From Jeongeupia sp. HS-3 (GTDB lineage Bacteria; Pseudomonadota; Gammaproteobacteria; Burkholderiales; Chitinibacteraceae): DNA of 64,000 nt. The translations under genes and the position numbers were made by a program. The DNA is taken from the NCBI RefSeq assembly GCF_015140455.1, contig NZ_AP024094.1, positions 3,162,001 to 3,226,000 on the forward strand, read 5' to 3'. Of the stretch, positions 9,492 through 17,349 are shown one piece after another; position 1 is the stretch's first letter; every line of letters begins with the position of its first letter. The notes under the pieces are model-generated. The model had not been told where the DNA came from, ran no database searches, and saw nothing but the letters and a program-made list of their open reading frames with translations.

Positions 9492-9587
9492 GGAAGCTCC
9501 ATAAGCCGGCAGAACAAGGCGCCCCTTCCGGTTGGCGGAAGGACACAACCCCGGCAAATGCCGGCAGAAGTTGGCGCGTTGCTTGAC

Positions 9588-9599
9588 GTAAACGCTTAC
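9588..9599. promoter_or_regulatory. LacI-family-like operator palindrome
   Basis: GTAAACGCTTAC is a CG-centred near-palindrome (GTAA-A-CG-C-TTAC) in the 183-bp gap between the DUF2798 gene and the GlcG-like gene, about 97 bp upstream of the DUF2798 start. Its form resembles operators of LacI/GalR-type regulators. No such regulator is encoded in the window, so this is a weak call based on form alone. Confidence 0.3.
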
Positions 9600-9674
9600 G
9601 GCGGCTTCCGGAAGGGAAATCGCAGTTCCGATGCTAAGGGCAAACGGCTGGCCGTGGCAAGCCTGCAGCGGCGC

Positions 9675-10181
9675 TCAGCCCGGTAGCGTGACGGCTGCCG
9701 GATCGATGCCGAGGTATTCGGCGACGACCGCGACCACCACCCCGTGATCATCGCGCTGCGGCAGCCCGGATATCGCAATGCTGCCGACAATGCCGGTGCC
9801 GCGTATCGCCAGCGGGAAGGCGCCGCCATGCGCGGCGTAATCGCGCTCGGGCAGCGCATGCTTGCCGGCGAGGGTGTCGCCGCTCTTGGCGAGCTTGAGG
9901 CCGATCGCGTACGAGCTGCGGCCGAAGTGCCAGACGGTGTTGCGCTTGCGCCGCAGCCAGTCGGCGTTGCTCGGCGTGCAGCCGGGCATGGCGAAGAAGA
10001 ACAGCGGGCTGCCGTTGAGCCAGATTTCGATCGCCACCGGCGTGCCGTAGCCGGTGGCGGCATCGCGCAGCCGGCTGCCGAGTTCGAACGCCACGTCGGC
10101 GTCGAAGCGCTCGAACTGCAGCAGTTGCTCCTGTTCGGCGATCAGCGCGAGATCGGCGTCGATGTCGTGCATCGCACTCAT
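9675..10181 (-). CDS. UPF0303/GlcG-HbpS-like protein
   Basis: A 168-residue cytoplasmic protein related to the UPF0303 and GlcG/HbpS fold. Recognisable segments are FELGSRLRDAATGYGTPVAIEI, FFFAMPGCTPSNADWLRRKRN and GGAFPLAIRGTGIVGSIAISG, followed by DDHGVVVAVVAEYLG, as in UPF0303 proteins. The start at 10181 overlaps the last 4 bases of the oxidoreductase gene (translational coupling), so the two belong to one transcript with the DeoR regulator upstream. Some relatives have been called haem-binding or haem-degrading; nothing here proves that. Function open. Confidence 0.82.
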   Translation of the reverse strand: MSAMHDIDADLALIAEQEQLLQFERFDADVAFELGSRLRDAATGYGTPVAIEIWLNGSPLFFFAMPGCTPSNADWLRRKRNTVWHFGRSSYAIGLKLAKSGDTLAGKHALPERDYAAHGGAFPLAIRGTGIVGSIAISGLPQRDDHGVVVAVVAEYLGIDPAAVTLPG

Positions 10182-11218
10182 GGCAGCGGCAGCTCGCGGC
10201 GTTGTTCTGCCGCAAGGATCGCCGCTTCGATGATCTCCATCACCGCAATCGCTTCGCTCGCCGGCACCGGGTTGGCGGCGCCTTCGACGATGGCGTCGCG
10301 CACGCCGGCGTAGTAGCGGCGGTAGTCGCCGGGCAGCGTGGCAACCGGTTCGGCGACCGGCGCGTCGGCGTTGCCGACATAGCGCGTGCCATGTTGCATG
10401 TCGATGCCCCAGCCTGCATCGCCGGGCATCGCGCCGGCCTTGAGCTGGTCTTCCTGCACATCCAGCCCGTGTTTGACGAAACTTGCCGTCGTGCCGTGCA
10501 CCGAGAAGCGCGGCGTGCCGCCGGGCACCAGTACGCTGCCGTGCAGGATCACCCGGGTCTTGGGATAGCGCAGCAGCACGTGGAAGTAATCGGTTGCCTG
10601 CGCGCCATCGCGGCGCTGAGCGAGGTCGGCGTAGACGGCGTCGGGCTCGCCGAACAGTTGCAGCGCCTGGTCGACGATGTGCGGGCCGAGGTCGTACCAC
10701 AGCCCGGCACCGGCGACGGCGGCCTCGCGCCAGCGCTGTCGGACCTGCGGGCGGAAGCGGTCGAAGTGCGATTCAAAGGCGACGACGTCGCCGAGCTTGC
10801 CGGTGGCGATCAGGCTTTTGAGCGTGAGGAAGTCGGCGTCCCAGCGGCGGTTGTGGAACACCGAGAGCACGCGGCCGCAACGCTTGGCGATGGCGTCGAG
10901 TTCACGCGCCTCGGCGACGGTGACGGTGAACGGCTTGTCGACGACCACGTGCTTGCCGGCCTCGAGTGCGCGGCGGGCCAGATCGAAGTGGGTGTCGTTC
11001 GGCGTGGCGATCACGATCAGGCCGATCGCCGGGTCGGCGAGCACGGTGGCGACGTCGGCGTGGACCGGGACATCCGGCCAGTCGCCAACGACCTTGTCCT
11101 TGCTGCTCGAGACGACGGCGGCGAGCGCAAGGCCCGGCACATTGGCGATCAGCGGTGCGTGGAAGGTCTTGCCGGCGTAGCCGTAGCCGACGAGGGCGAC
11201 GTTGATGGTTTCAGCCAT
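10178..11218 (-). CDS. Gfo/Idh/MocA family NAD(P)-dependent oxidoreductase
   Basis: A 346-residue oxidoreductase with an N-terminal Rossmann fold (INVALVGYGYAGKTFHAPLI, residues about 5-24) and the DKPFTVTVAEA variant of the EKP catalytic motif near residue 95. The C-terminal alpha/beta domain has LWYDLGPHIVDQALQLFG with the conserved histidine. The overall sequence is closest to the E. coli YdgJ/Bacillus IolW branch, which acts on inositol-like or sugar substrates. Its start overlaps the end of the DeoR-type regulator gene by 8 bp, so a sugar or polyol substrate under control of that regulator is a reasonable inference. Confidence 0.93.
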   Translation of the reverse strand: MAETINVALVGYGYAGKTFHAPLIANVPGLALAAVVSSSKDKVVGDWPDVPVHADVATVLADPAIGLIVIATPNDTHFDLARRALEAGKHVVVDKPFTVTVAEARELDAIAKRCGRVLSVFHNRRWDADFLTLKSLIATGKLGDVVAFESHFDRFRPQVRQRWREAAVAGAGLWYDLGPHIVDQALQLFGEPDAVYADLAQRRDGAQATDYFHVLLRYPKTRVILHGSVLVPGGTPRFSVHGTTASFVKHGLDVQEDQLKAGAMPGDAGWGIDMQHGTRYVGNADAPVAEPVATLPGDYRRYYAGVRDAIVEGAANPVPASEAIAVMEIIEAAILAAEQRRELPLP

Positions 11219-11966
11219 GAGTGGTCTCCGTGAGCAGGGTCAGGGTCGTGTTGGGGGCGAGCGGCAGTTGCGGGTCGCGGTCGGTGAAGATGCGCTCGAA
11301 TGCATCGAGCGGCGCGACCGCGTACGGCGCGTGTTCGCCGAACTTGCTGTGGTCGGACACCAGCCAGCTGCGCGCGCTGCCGGCGATGAAGGCGCGCTTG
11401 ATTGCGCCGTCCGATTCGTCGCTGGCGGTGACGCCGAGCGTCGGGTGGATCGCGCACGCGCCCATGATCGCCAGGTCGGCGCGGTATTGCTGCGCCATCG
11501 CCAGCATGGTCGCGCCGCGGAACAGGCGCTGCGATGCATCCCATTCGCCGCCGAGCAGGATCAGCTTCACCTGCTCGCGCTCGGACAGCAGCTGGGCGAT
11601 ATCGAGCGAATGGGTGATCACCGTCAGCGGCACGTCGGGCAGTGCCTGCGCGACGGCAAGCAGCGAATTGCCGGCATCGAGCATCAGCGTCTGCCCCGGC
11701 GTGACCAGCGCGGCGACGCGGCGGCCGAGCGCCTGCTTGACCTCGGGCAGCACCGCCGCACGGGCGCCGCGACGCATGTTCGGCACGTCGAGCGACAGCG
11801 CGCCGCCGTGGGTCTTTTGCAGCAGGCCGAGCGCGGCCAGCGTGTTCAGGTCGCGGCGTATCGTGTCGTCGGAAACCGCGAGCGTGGTGGCGAGATCGGC
11901 GACGCTGGCGCGGCCTTGATCGGCGAGGAGGGCAACGATGCGTTGCTGGCGTTCGTGCGTAAACAT
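11211..11966 (-). CDS. DeoR/GlpR-family transcriptional regulator
   Basis: A 251-residue repressor-type regulator. Residues 1-57 form the DeoR helix-turn-helix (ERQQRIVALLADQGRASVADL, VSDDTIRRDLNTLAALG), and the remainder is the DeoRC sensor domain of the ribose-isomerase-like fold (MLDAGNSLLAVAQAL, ITHSLDIAQLL, IMGACAIHPTLGV). Such regulators respond to sugar phosphates. ATG 11966 (MFTHERQQ) is the usual family start; an earlier in-frame codon adds six residues. It leads a three-gene minus-strand operon with the oxidoreductase and the GlcG-like gene, probably regulating it. Confidence 0.93.
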   Translation of the reverse strand: MFTHERQQRIVALLADQGRASVADLATTLAVSDDTIRRDLNTLAALGLLQKTHGGALSLDVPNMRRGARAAVLPEVKQALGRRVAALVTPGQTLMLDAGNSLLAVAQALPDVPLTVITHSLDIAQLLSEREQVKLILLGGEWDASQRLFRGATMLAMAQQYRADLAIMGACAIHPTLGVTASDESDGAIKRAFIAGSARSWLVSDHSKFGEHAPYAVAPLDAFERIFTDRDPQLPLAPNTTLTLLTETTHG

Positions 11967-12034
11967 GCGCCCACTATGCGCCACCGTGCATTTTTATGCA
12001 AATACGATGCGGTAATTTGCGGTTTTGTGCCGGA

Positions 12035-12583
12035 TTATCGCCAGCCGCCGCGTGATGGTGCGGCTTCGCCGGGGGCGACGAAGACCGGTTTGGCATCGCG
12101 GATCGGGCTCGCCGGTTTGCTCGCTGCGGGCATCGGCGCGGCGGCCGGCGTTTGCCTCAGCGTTTGCCAGTCGGCGACGAAGGCCTTGAACGCGCTGGCG
12201 TCAAGACGGGCGGTCTGGCCGCGAATAAAGCGGGCGCCATCGCAGCGCTTGCCGTCGGCGCTCCACGATAACCGGGCGGTATGCGCGACGACGCGCTTGC
12301 CCTGCTGCACGGTGCCGAAACTGCGCGCATAGCGCAGCGTATCGCCGCTGCTGTAGTAATTGATCCTGGTGCGGCCATCATCGCGGGTTTCGATGATCAG
12401 TTCGCCGGCATCGCCGGGATAGCGTTCGGCCTTGCGGTCGTCGCCGGTGTTGATGGTTTGCGGCGTCGTCCTGATGGCGTCGATCTTGGCGACGAGGTCT
12501 AGCGCATCGCGCTCGCAGCGCGGCGCGGCCAGTGCGGGAAGGGCAGCCACGCTGCAGAGCGCGGCCAGCAGAAGGCGGATCAT
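12035..12583 (-). CDS. Exported protein of unknown function
   Basis: A 182-residue protein with a clear signal peptide (MIRLLLAALCSVAALPALA, cleavage before APRC). The mature part begins with ERDALDLVAKIDAI and contains two cysteines (Cys22 and one in GKRCDGARF), possibly a disulfide; the last 35 residues are low-complexity and rich in Ala, Pro and Ser. I recognise no family. ATG 12583 is preferred because the signal peptide starts there; an extension to 12649 adds a non-hydrophobic lead. It is separated from the DeoR gene by 68 bp and from dgt by the repeat copy B. Confidence 0.7.
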   Translation of the reverse strand: MIRLLLAALCSVAALPALAAPRCERDALDLVAKIDAIRTTPQTINTGDDRKAERYPGDAGELIIETRDDGRTRINYYSSGDTLRYARSFGTVQQGKRVVAHTARLSWSADGKRCDGARFIRGQTARLDASAFKAFVADWQTLRQTPAAAPMPAASKPASPIRDAKPVFVAPGEAAPSRGGWR

Positions 12584-12711
12584 CCGGTGGATCTCGTAAG
12601 GGACGGGATCCTTGATGGTCTCATTCACGGTCGGGCGAGTTCCCGTCACTAAGGCAGCTTGCCGACGGACTGCCGATCTGCCTCGGCCCCGGCTCTAAAC
12701 CTGTTCTTGTC

Positions 12712-12825
12712 GGCGAGCGAGCCAAAGCAGTTTGATGCCGCCCGAAGCGCAGCAACCGGAATGGACAAGTGGTCCATGAGGATTGCGAGCATCGGACGGA
12801 GTCAGAATGCGCAGGCGCAGCCGCC
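12712..12825 (-). repeat. Dispersed intergenic repeat, copy B
   Basis: Reverse complement of this 114-bp block aligns with 4672-4813 (copy A), with a shorter centre. The conserved ends are GGCGGCTGCGCCTGCGCAT and TTGGCTCGCTCGCC. It starts 3 bp after the dgt stop codon and runs in the same orientation as dgt, the same placement as copy A after gmhB. It fills most of the 245-bp gap between the exported-protein gene and dgt; no gene is seen in that gap. Confidence 0.8.
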
Positions 12826-12828
12826 GAG

Positions 12829-14142
12829 TCAGCGCCCCATGCCGCCGACCTGCTGCGCCAGATAGGTCGCGTAGTTGTCGGTCATGCCGCCGATGAAATC
12901 GAGTACGCGCTGGTAGGTGTCGTACAGCGGCCATTCCTTTTTCGGCGCGTTGTAGTCCATCAGATCGAGCACCCGGCGCATCCGGAAAGGCAGCTCCGGG
13001 CTGACCTTGAGCTGGTAGGCGGCGTTGCAGAAGGCGTCGAGCAGGATGTCGAGGCAGGTGAACGAGCCGACTTCGATTTCGATCTTGCGGCGCTCGTTGA
13101 AGATGCGGTCGCGCGCCAGTTGCTTGGCCTCGTTGATGCCAAGGCGCATCGGTGCCGGGCAATCGTTGAGCAGATCGCCCTGATAGCTGCCGTCCATCAA
13201 CCGCTCGTACTGGGCGATGAAGGTCGCCGCGACATCACGCACGCAGCGGTCGATCGCCTTGCCGCGCAGCAAGGATATCTTGCGCCGCACGCTCGGTGCG
13301 GCGGCGACTTCCAGCGCCAGCAACTCGCGCTCGCCGCCGCAGATTTTCATCAGGATAGGTTCGACCGTTTCGTACGCCAGCATGCCGATCTCGATACCGT
13401 CTTCCAGATCGAGAATCGCGTAGCAGATGTCGTCGGCGGCCTCCATCAGATAGGAAAGCGGGTGACGTGCCCAGCGCCCCGGAGCTAGTTGCGGCAGGCC
13501 CAGTTCGGCGGCGATCTGGCCCAATAGTGGCAGTTCGCTGACGTAACAGCTGAATTTGCCCTTGGCGCAGGCGTGATCGCTGGTCCACGGATATTTGAGC
13601 GTGGTGCCGAGCGTGGCATAGGTCAGCCGCAAGCCGCCTTCGAAGCGGTGGTTTTCCAGCTGGGTGATGATGCGGAAGCCCTGGGCGTTGCCTTCATAGG
13701 TGATCAGGTCGCGGCGCTCGGCCGGGCTCAGGTTCTGCAGCAGATAGGCGTGATCGTCGCGGCGGAACCAGTCGCGGATCGCATATTCGCCGGCGTGGCC
13801 GAACGGCGGGTTGCCGATGTCGTGCGCCAGACACGCCGCCTGGACGATGGCGCCCAGATCGTAGGGATTCACATGCGCCGGCAGCTTGTCGCGGATCGCC
13901 TCGCCGACCAGCACGCCCAGGCTGCGGCCGACGCAGGCGACTTCGATGCTGTGCGTCAGCCGCGTGTGCACGTGGTCGTTCTCGGTCATCGGGTGAACCT
14001 GGGTCTTGCGGCCCATGCGCCGGAACGGCGAGCAGAACACGATGCGGTCGTGATCCTTGTGGTAGTTGCTGCGGCCCGCCTCGATCGGTGTGCTCTCGTG
14101 GGTGCCGAGGCGGTTGGCAGATAGCAGCTGATTCCAGTCCAT
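12829..14142 (-). CDS. dgt: Deoxyguanosinetriphosphate triphosphohydrolase-like protein
   Basis: A 437-residue HD-domain hydrolase that converts dGTP to deoxyguanosine and triphosphate. Conserved features: SNYHKDHDRIVFCSPFRRM near the N-terminus, HTRLTHSIEVACVGRSLG with the first metal histidine, CLAHDIGNPPFGHAGE with the HD pair, and MEAADDICYAILDLEDG with the last aspartate. The C-terminal region (LDFIGGMTDNYAT) is typical of the family. The start MDWNQLLS at 14142 is unambiguous. Opposite orientation to the polyamine operon, with a 191-bp divergent region. Confidence 0.95.
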   Translation of the reverse strand: MDWNQLLSANRLGTHESTPIEAGRSNYHKDHDRIVFCSPFRRMGRKTQVHPMTENDHVHTRLTHSIEVACVGRSLGVLVGEAIRDKLPAHVNPYDLGAIVQAACLAHDIGNPPFGHAGEYAIRDWFRRDDHAYLLQNLSPAERRDLITYEGNAQGFRIITQLENHRFEGGLRLTYATLGTTLKYPWTSDHACAKGKFSCYVSELPLLGQIAAELGLPQLAPGRWARHPLSYLMEAADDICYAILDLEDGIEIGMLAYETVEPILMKICGGERELLALEVAAAPSVRRKISLLRGKAIDRCVRDVAATFIAQYERLMDGSYQGDLLNDCPAPMRLGINEAKQLARDRIFNERRKIEIEVGSFTCLDILLDAFCNAAYQLKVSPELPFRMRRVLDLMDYNAPKKEWPLYDTYQRVLDFIGGMTDNYATYLAQQVGGMGR

Positions 14143-14333
14143 GATCGTGTTGCCGGAGCGAGTAGCGGGAGCCCCGATTATAAGGTGACGGACGGCTGGC
14201 GGCGCGTCTGTGCCGGGCTATGCCGGAGATCCAGCGTGAATCTGGCGCAATCCCTTGTCTTTGTTGGTAAAAACGCCCTGTCCCCGGGGGGGGATCTTCG
14301 CTAAACTACGGGCCGTTTTTTGCGGGGAACAAC
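14143..14333. promoter_or_regulatory. Divergent intergenic region between dgt and polyamine operon
   Basis: A 191-bp gap that must carry promoters for both dgt (leftward) and the polyamine operon (rightward). A possible -10 element TAAACT lies at 14302-14307, preceded by an eight-G run at 14286-14293, but no convincing -35 box is at the right distance. No other structure recognised. Confidence 0.3.
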
Positions 14334-15422
14334 ATGGCGCTCTTGGAGATTCGTGACGTGGTCAAAACCTTCGGTGATTTCACCGCGGTGAACCATGTCA
14401 GCCTGTCGGTCGAAGCCGGCGAATTCTTTACGCTGCTCGGCCCGTCCGGCTGCGGCAAGACCACCTTGCTGCGCATGCTCGCCGGTTTCGAGCAGCCCGA
14501 TTCGGGGCAGATTCTGCTCGACGGCAAGAACGTCGCCGGCGTGCCGCCGGAAAAACGCCCGGTGCACACGGTATTCCAGAGCTATGCCTTGTTCCCGCAC
14601 ATGACGGTGGCGCAGAACATCGCCTTCCCGCTGAAGATGGCCAAGGTGGCGCAGGCCGAGCTGAAGGCGCGGGTCGACGAGGTACTCGACGACGTGCGGC
14701 TGACCCAGTTCGCCACGCGTTTCCCGCACGAACTTTCCGGCGGCCAGCGCCAGCGCGTGGCGATTGCCCGCGCACTGGTCAACCGGCCACGGCTGCTGCT
14801 GCTGGACGAGCCTTTGAGCGCGCTCGACGCCAAGCTGCGCGAGGATATGCAGCTTGAGCTGATCAATCTGCAGAAGGAAGTCGGCATCACCTTCGTCTAC
14901 GTCACCCACGACCAGGGCGAGGCGCTGGCGCTGAGCCACCGGATCGCGGTGATGAACAAGGGCGAGGTCGCGCAGCTCGATGTGCCGGAAACGATCTATA
15001 GCTATCCGAACAGCCGCTTCGTCGCCGATTTCATCGGCCAGTGCAATCTGCTCGACGCAACCGTCGTCGGCATCGACGACGGCAAGATGAAGCTAGAGAT
15101 CGAAGGTGTCGGCATCGCCGAAGCATTGCCGGTCGCCGGCGCCAAGGTCGGTGACAAGGGCACGCTGACGCTGCGGCCGGAAAAAATCCGCCTCGGCGCG
15201 ACCTTGCCGGCCGGCGACGAACACGAGGTGCATTTCAAGGGCAAGGTGCACGACTGCCTGTTCCTCGGTGACGTGACCATCTACATCGTCGAGCTCGACA
15301 ACGGCATGCTGGTCGAGACGATGCTGCCGAACTCGGCATCGGGCCGGGCGCGCTTTTTTGACGATAACGATCAGGTCGAACTGGCGTGGCGCTTTGACGC
15401 CGGTCATTTCGTGCTGGCCTGA
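14334..15422 (+). CDS. potA: Polyamine ABC transporter ATP-binding protein
   Basis: A 362-residue ATPase of the PotA/PotG type energising uptake of putrescine or spermidine. It has Walker A (GPSGCGKTTLLRML, near residue 37), the Q-loop (VFQSYALFPHMTV), the ABC signature LSGGQRQRVAIARAL, Walker B LLLLDEPLSALD and the H-loop (VTHDQGEALALSHR). The C-terminal TOBE domain spans about 245-360. It is followed 14 bp later by the first permease gene and begins an apparently complete five-gene transporter locus. The order ATPase-permease-permease-binding protein matches potFGHI/potABCD operons. Confidence 0.93.
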   Translation: MALLEIRDVVKTFGDFTAVNHVSLSVEAGEFFTLLGPSGCGKTTLLRMLAGFEQPDSGQILLDGKNVAGVPPEKRPVHTVFQSYALFPHMTVAQNIAFPLKMAKVAQAELKARVDEVLDDVRLTQFATRFPHELSGGQRQRVAIARALVNRPRLLLLDEPLSALDAKLREDMQLELINLQKEVGITFVYVTHDQGEALALSHRIAVMNKGEVAQLDVPETIYSYPNSRFVADFIGQCNLLDATVVGIDDGKMKLEIEGVGIAEALPVAGAKVGDKGTLTLRPEKIRLGATLPAGDEHEVHFKGKVHDCLFLGDVTIYIVELDNGMLVETMLPNSASGRARFFDDNDQVELAWRFDAGHFVLA

Positions 15423-15436
15423 GGCCGGGAGCCCCG

Positions 15437-16363
15437 ATGCGCAATAACCGTCTGGGCCGCTGGCTGATTTCCGGCCCGCCGCTGTTGTATTTGCTGCTGT
15501 TCTTCGCGATTCCGTCGGCGATCATGGCCTTTGCCGCCTTCCGTTTCCCCGGCGATTACGGCGGCCTGTTGCCGCTGATGGACGTCAACCCGGATACCGG
15601 CAAGACCGAGCTGCTGATCAACTTTGCCAACTACGCCGATTTCCTGACGCTGGAGAACTTCGCCCGCTTCTTCCAGGAACCGGTGTTTTTCGAGCTGTTC
15701 CTCAAGTCGTTCTGGTACGCCGGGCTGACCACGGTGATCTGCCTCGCGCTGGCGTATCCGCTGGCGTGGCTGATCGCGCGCAGCCCGAAGAAGCACCGCG
15801 ATCTGCTGGTGCTGCTGGTGATCCTGCCGTTCTGGAGCAACTTCCTGATCCGCGTGTACTCGTGGATGATCATCCTCGGGCCGCAGGGCTACTTCGCCAA
15901 AACGATCAACGCCATCCTTGCGGTGATCGGCATCGGCCCGGTGCAGTTGATGTTCAGCCATTTCGCGGTGATTCTGGTGCTGGTCTACGTGCACCTGCCG
16001 TTCATGGTGCTGCCGCTGTACGCCAATCTTGAAAAACACGACATGAATCTGCTCGACGCCGCGCAGGATCTTGGCGCCAACGCCTGGCAGCGCTTCTGGC
16101 GCATCACCTGGCCGCTCTCGCTGCCCGGCGTATGGGCTGGTGCGGCGCTGGTGTTCATTCCGGCGCTGGGGATGTTCGCGGTGCCCGACCTCGTCGGCGG
16201 TACCGACGGCATCATGATCGGCAACCTGATCAAGCAGCAGTTCCTCGACAGCCGCGACTGGCCGTTCGGCGCGGTGCTGTCGATCATGCTGACGCTGGCG
16301 GTGCTGCTGCTCGCCGGTCTGGCGACCTTGATCGGCCGTGGAGGCAAGCGCAATGCACTCTAA
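15437..16363 (+). CDS. potB: Polyamine ABC transporter permease (PotB/PotH type)
   Basis: A 308-residue inner-membrane permease. Six transmembrane helices are visible, the first at residues 12-32 (LISGPPLLYLLLFFAIPSAI). The cytoplasmic EAA loop is DAAQDLGANAWQRFWRITWP near residue 205, which docks on the ATPase. An extended periplasmic segment after helix 1 (residues 35-75) is usual in PotB/PotH. The final codons GGKRNAL lie in a sequence that is repeated 73-76 bp downstream at the start of the next permease gene. Confidence 0.93.
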   Translation: MRNNRLGRWLISGPPLLYLLLFFAIPSAIMAFAAFRFPGDYGGLLPLMDVNPDTGKTELLINFANYADFLTLENFARFFQEPVFFELFLKSFWYAGLTTVICLALAYPLAWLIARSPKKHRDLLVLLVILPFWSNFLIRVYSWMIILGPQGYFAKTINAILAVIGIGPVQLMFSHFAVILVLVYVHLPFMVLPLYANLEKHDMNLLDAAQDLGANAWQRFWRITWPLSLPGVWAGAALVFIPALGMFAVPDLVGGTDGIMIGNLIKQQFLDSRDWPFGAVLSIMLTLAVLLLAGLATLIGRGGKRNAL

Positions 16364-16439
16364 ACAATCAAGTCAGCTGCGCTGCGCAGGGGAAGGCCAA
16401 GCCATGAGCCGTGGAGGAAGTGAACACGATGCACTCTAA
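16338..16439 (+). repeat. Duplicated permease gene junction
   Basis: Bases 16338-16363 (GTGGAGG, then ATGCACTCTAA) recur as 16411-16439 with a 3-bp length difference. The first unit is the 3' end of the upstream permease gene; the second is the ribosome site and first codons of the next. Within the first unit an ATG at 16353 opens a 28-codon frame whose first five codons (MHSKQ) are identical in product to the start of the downstream permease and which stops at 16439. This looks like a partial tandem duplication of the gene junction. Confidence 0.75.
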
Positions 16440-17208
16440 GCAATCGAAATGGCTGTGGGGCGCGGCGGGGCTGGTTTACCTGTTCCTCTATCTGCCGCTG
16501 ATCATCGTCGTCGTCTACTCGTTCAACGACTCCAAGCTCAACGCCGAGTGGGTCGGCTTCACGTTCAAGTGGTACCACATCCTCTTCAACGACGCGCAGA
16601 TGCTCACCGCGGCACGCAACACGCTGATCATCGGTGTCATCACCTCGCTGTGCGCCACCGTGCTCGGCACGCTCGCCGGGCTGGCGATGTACAAGTACAA
16701 GCTGCGGCTGCTGCCGGTACTGGTGCTGACGCCGATCGCGATTCCCGAAATCCTCATGGGCGTGTCGCTGCTGATCTTCTTTGTCATGCTGAACATGACG
16801 CTGGGACTGGTATCGATCGCGCTGGCGCATATCGCCTTCTGCATCGGCTTCGTCGCCATCGTCGTGCGCTCGCGGCTGCAGGGGATGGACGAATCGCTGG
16901 TCGAGGCCGCGCGCGATCTGGGCGCCACGCCGATCCAGGCATTCCGGCTGGTGACGCTGCCCTTGATCATGCCCGGCATCATCGCCGGCGCGCTGATGGC
17001 GTTCACGCTGTCGATCGACGACTTCGTGATCACCTTCTTTACCGCCGGCGCTGGCGCGTCGACCTTGCCGCTGCAGATCTACTCGATGATCCGTATCGCG
17101 GTGACGCCGGAAGTGAACGCGATTTCGACGCTGCTGATGCTGCTGACGCTGGCGCTGATCGTCATCGCCAGCAAGGTCGCACCCGGTGCGGTCAAGGCGC
17201 AGTCATAA
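16429..17208 (+). CDS. potC: Polyamine ABC transporter permease (PotC/PotI type)
   Basis: A 259-residue inner-membrane permease pairing with the upstream permease. It starts MHSKQSKWLWGAAGLVYLF with helix 1 at residues 9-28 (LVYLFLYLPLIIVVVYSFN), has further helices throughout, and carries the EAA loop EAARDLGATPIQAFRLVTLP near residue 160. The segment SIDDFVITFFTAGAGASTLP is the conserved C-terminal signature of PotC/PotI. ATG 16429 lies 8 bp after GGAGGAAG; the GTG at 16411 within that ribosome site would be an alternative but is unlikely. Confidence 0.93.
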   Translation: MHSKQSKWLWGAAGLVYLFLYLPLIIVVVYSFNDSKLNAEWVGFTFKWYHILFNDAQMLTAARNTLIIGVITSLCATVLGTLAGLAMYKYKLRLLPVLVLTPIAIPEILMGVSLLIFFVMLNMTLGLVSIALAHIAFCIGFVAIVVRSRLQGMDESLVEAARDLGATPIQAFRLVTLPLIMPGIIAGALMAFTLSIDDFVITFFTAGAGASTLPLQIYSMIRIAVTPEVNAISTLLMLLTLALIVIASKVAPGAVKAQS

Positions 17209-17269
17209 TGCCCATGCGCAACCCGCTTGAACTGCACTGGGTGGATTTCTGCCCGGATTGATTTCAGGT

Positions 17270-17292
17270 CCTCGCCGCAAGGCGGGGTTTTT
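17270..17292 (+). terminator. Weak hairpin between permease and binding-protein genes
   Basis: CCTCGCC-GCAA-GGCGGGG followed by TTTTT, in the 141-bp gap between the second permease and the first substrate-binding protein gene. One G-T pair weakens the stem. It may attenuate read-through so that the binding protein is made at a different level, but the locus could still be co-transcribed. Confidence 0.5.
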
Positions 17293-17349
17293 CCATCTGC
17301 GGCCAATGCCGCTCTGGCCTCGCGGCCCTTTTTTAATGGCAACACGCTA

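Noticed and set aside
14286-14293. Run of eight G residues before the polyamine operon
   Set aside because: Possible phase-variable tract, but it is outside any reading frame and not clearly between -35 and -10 elements.
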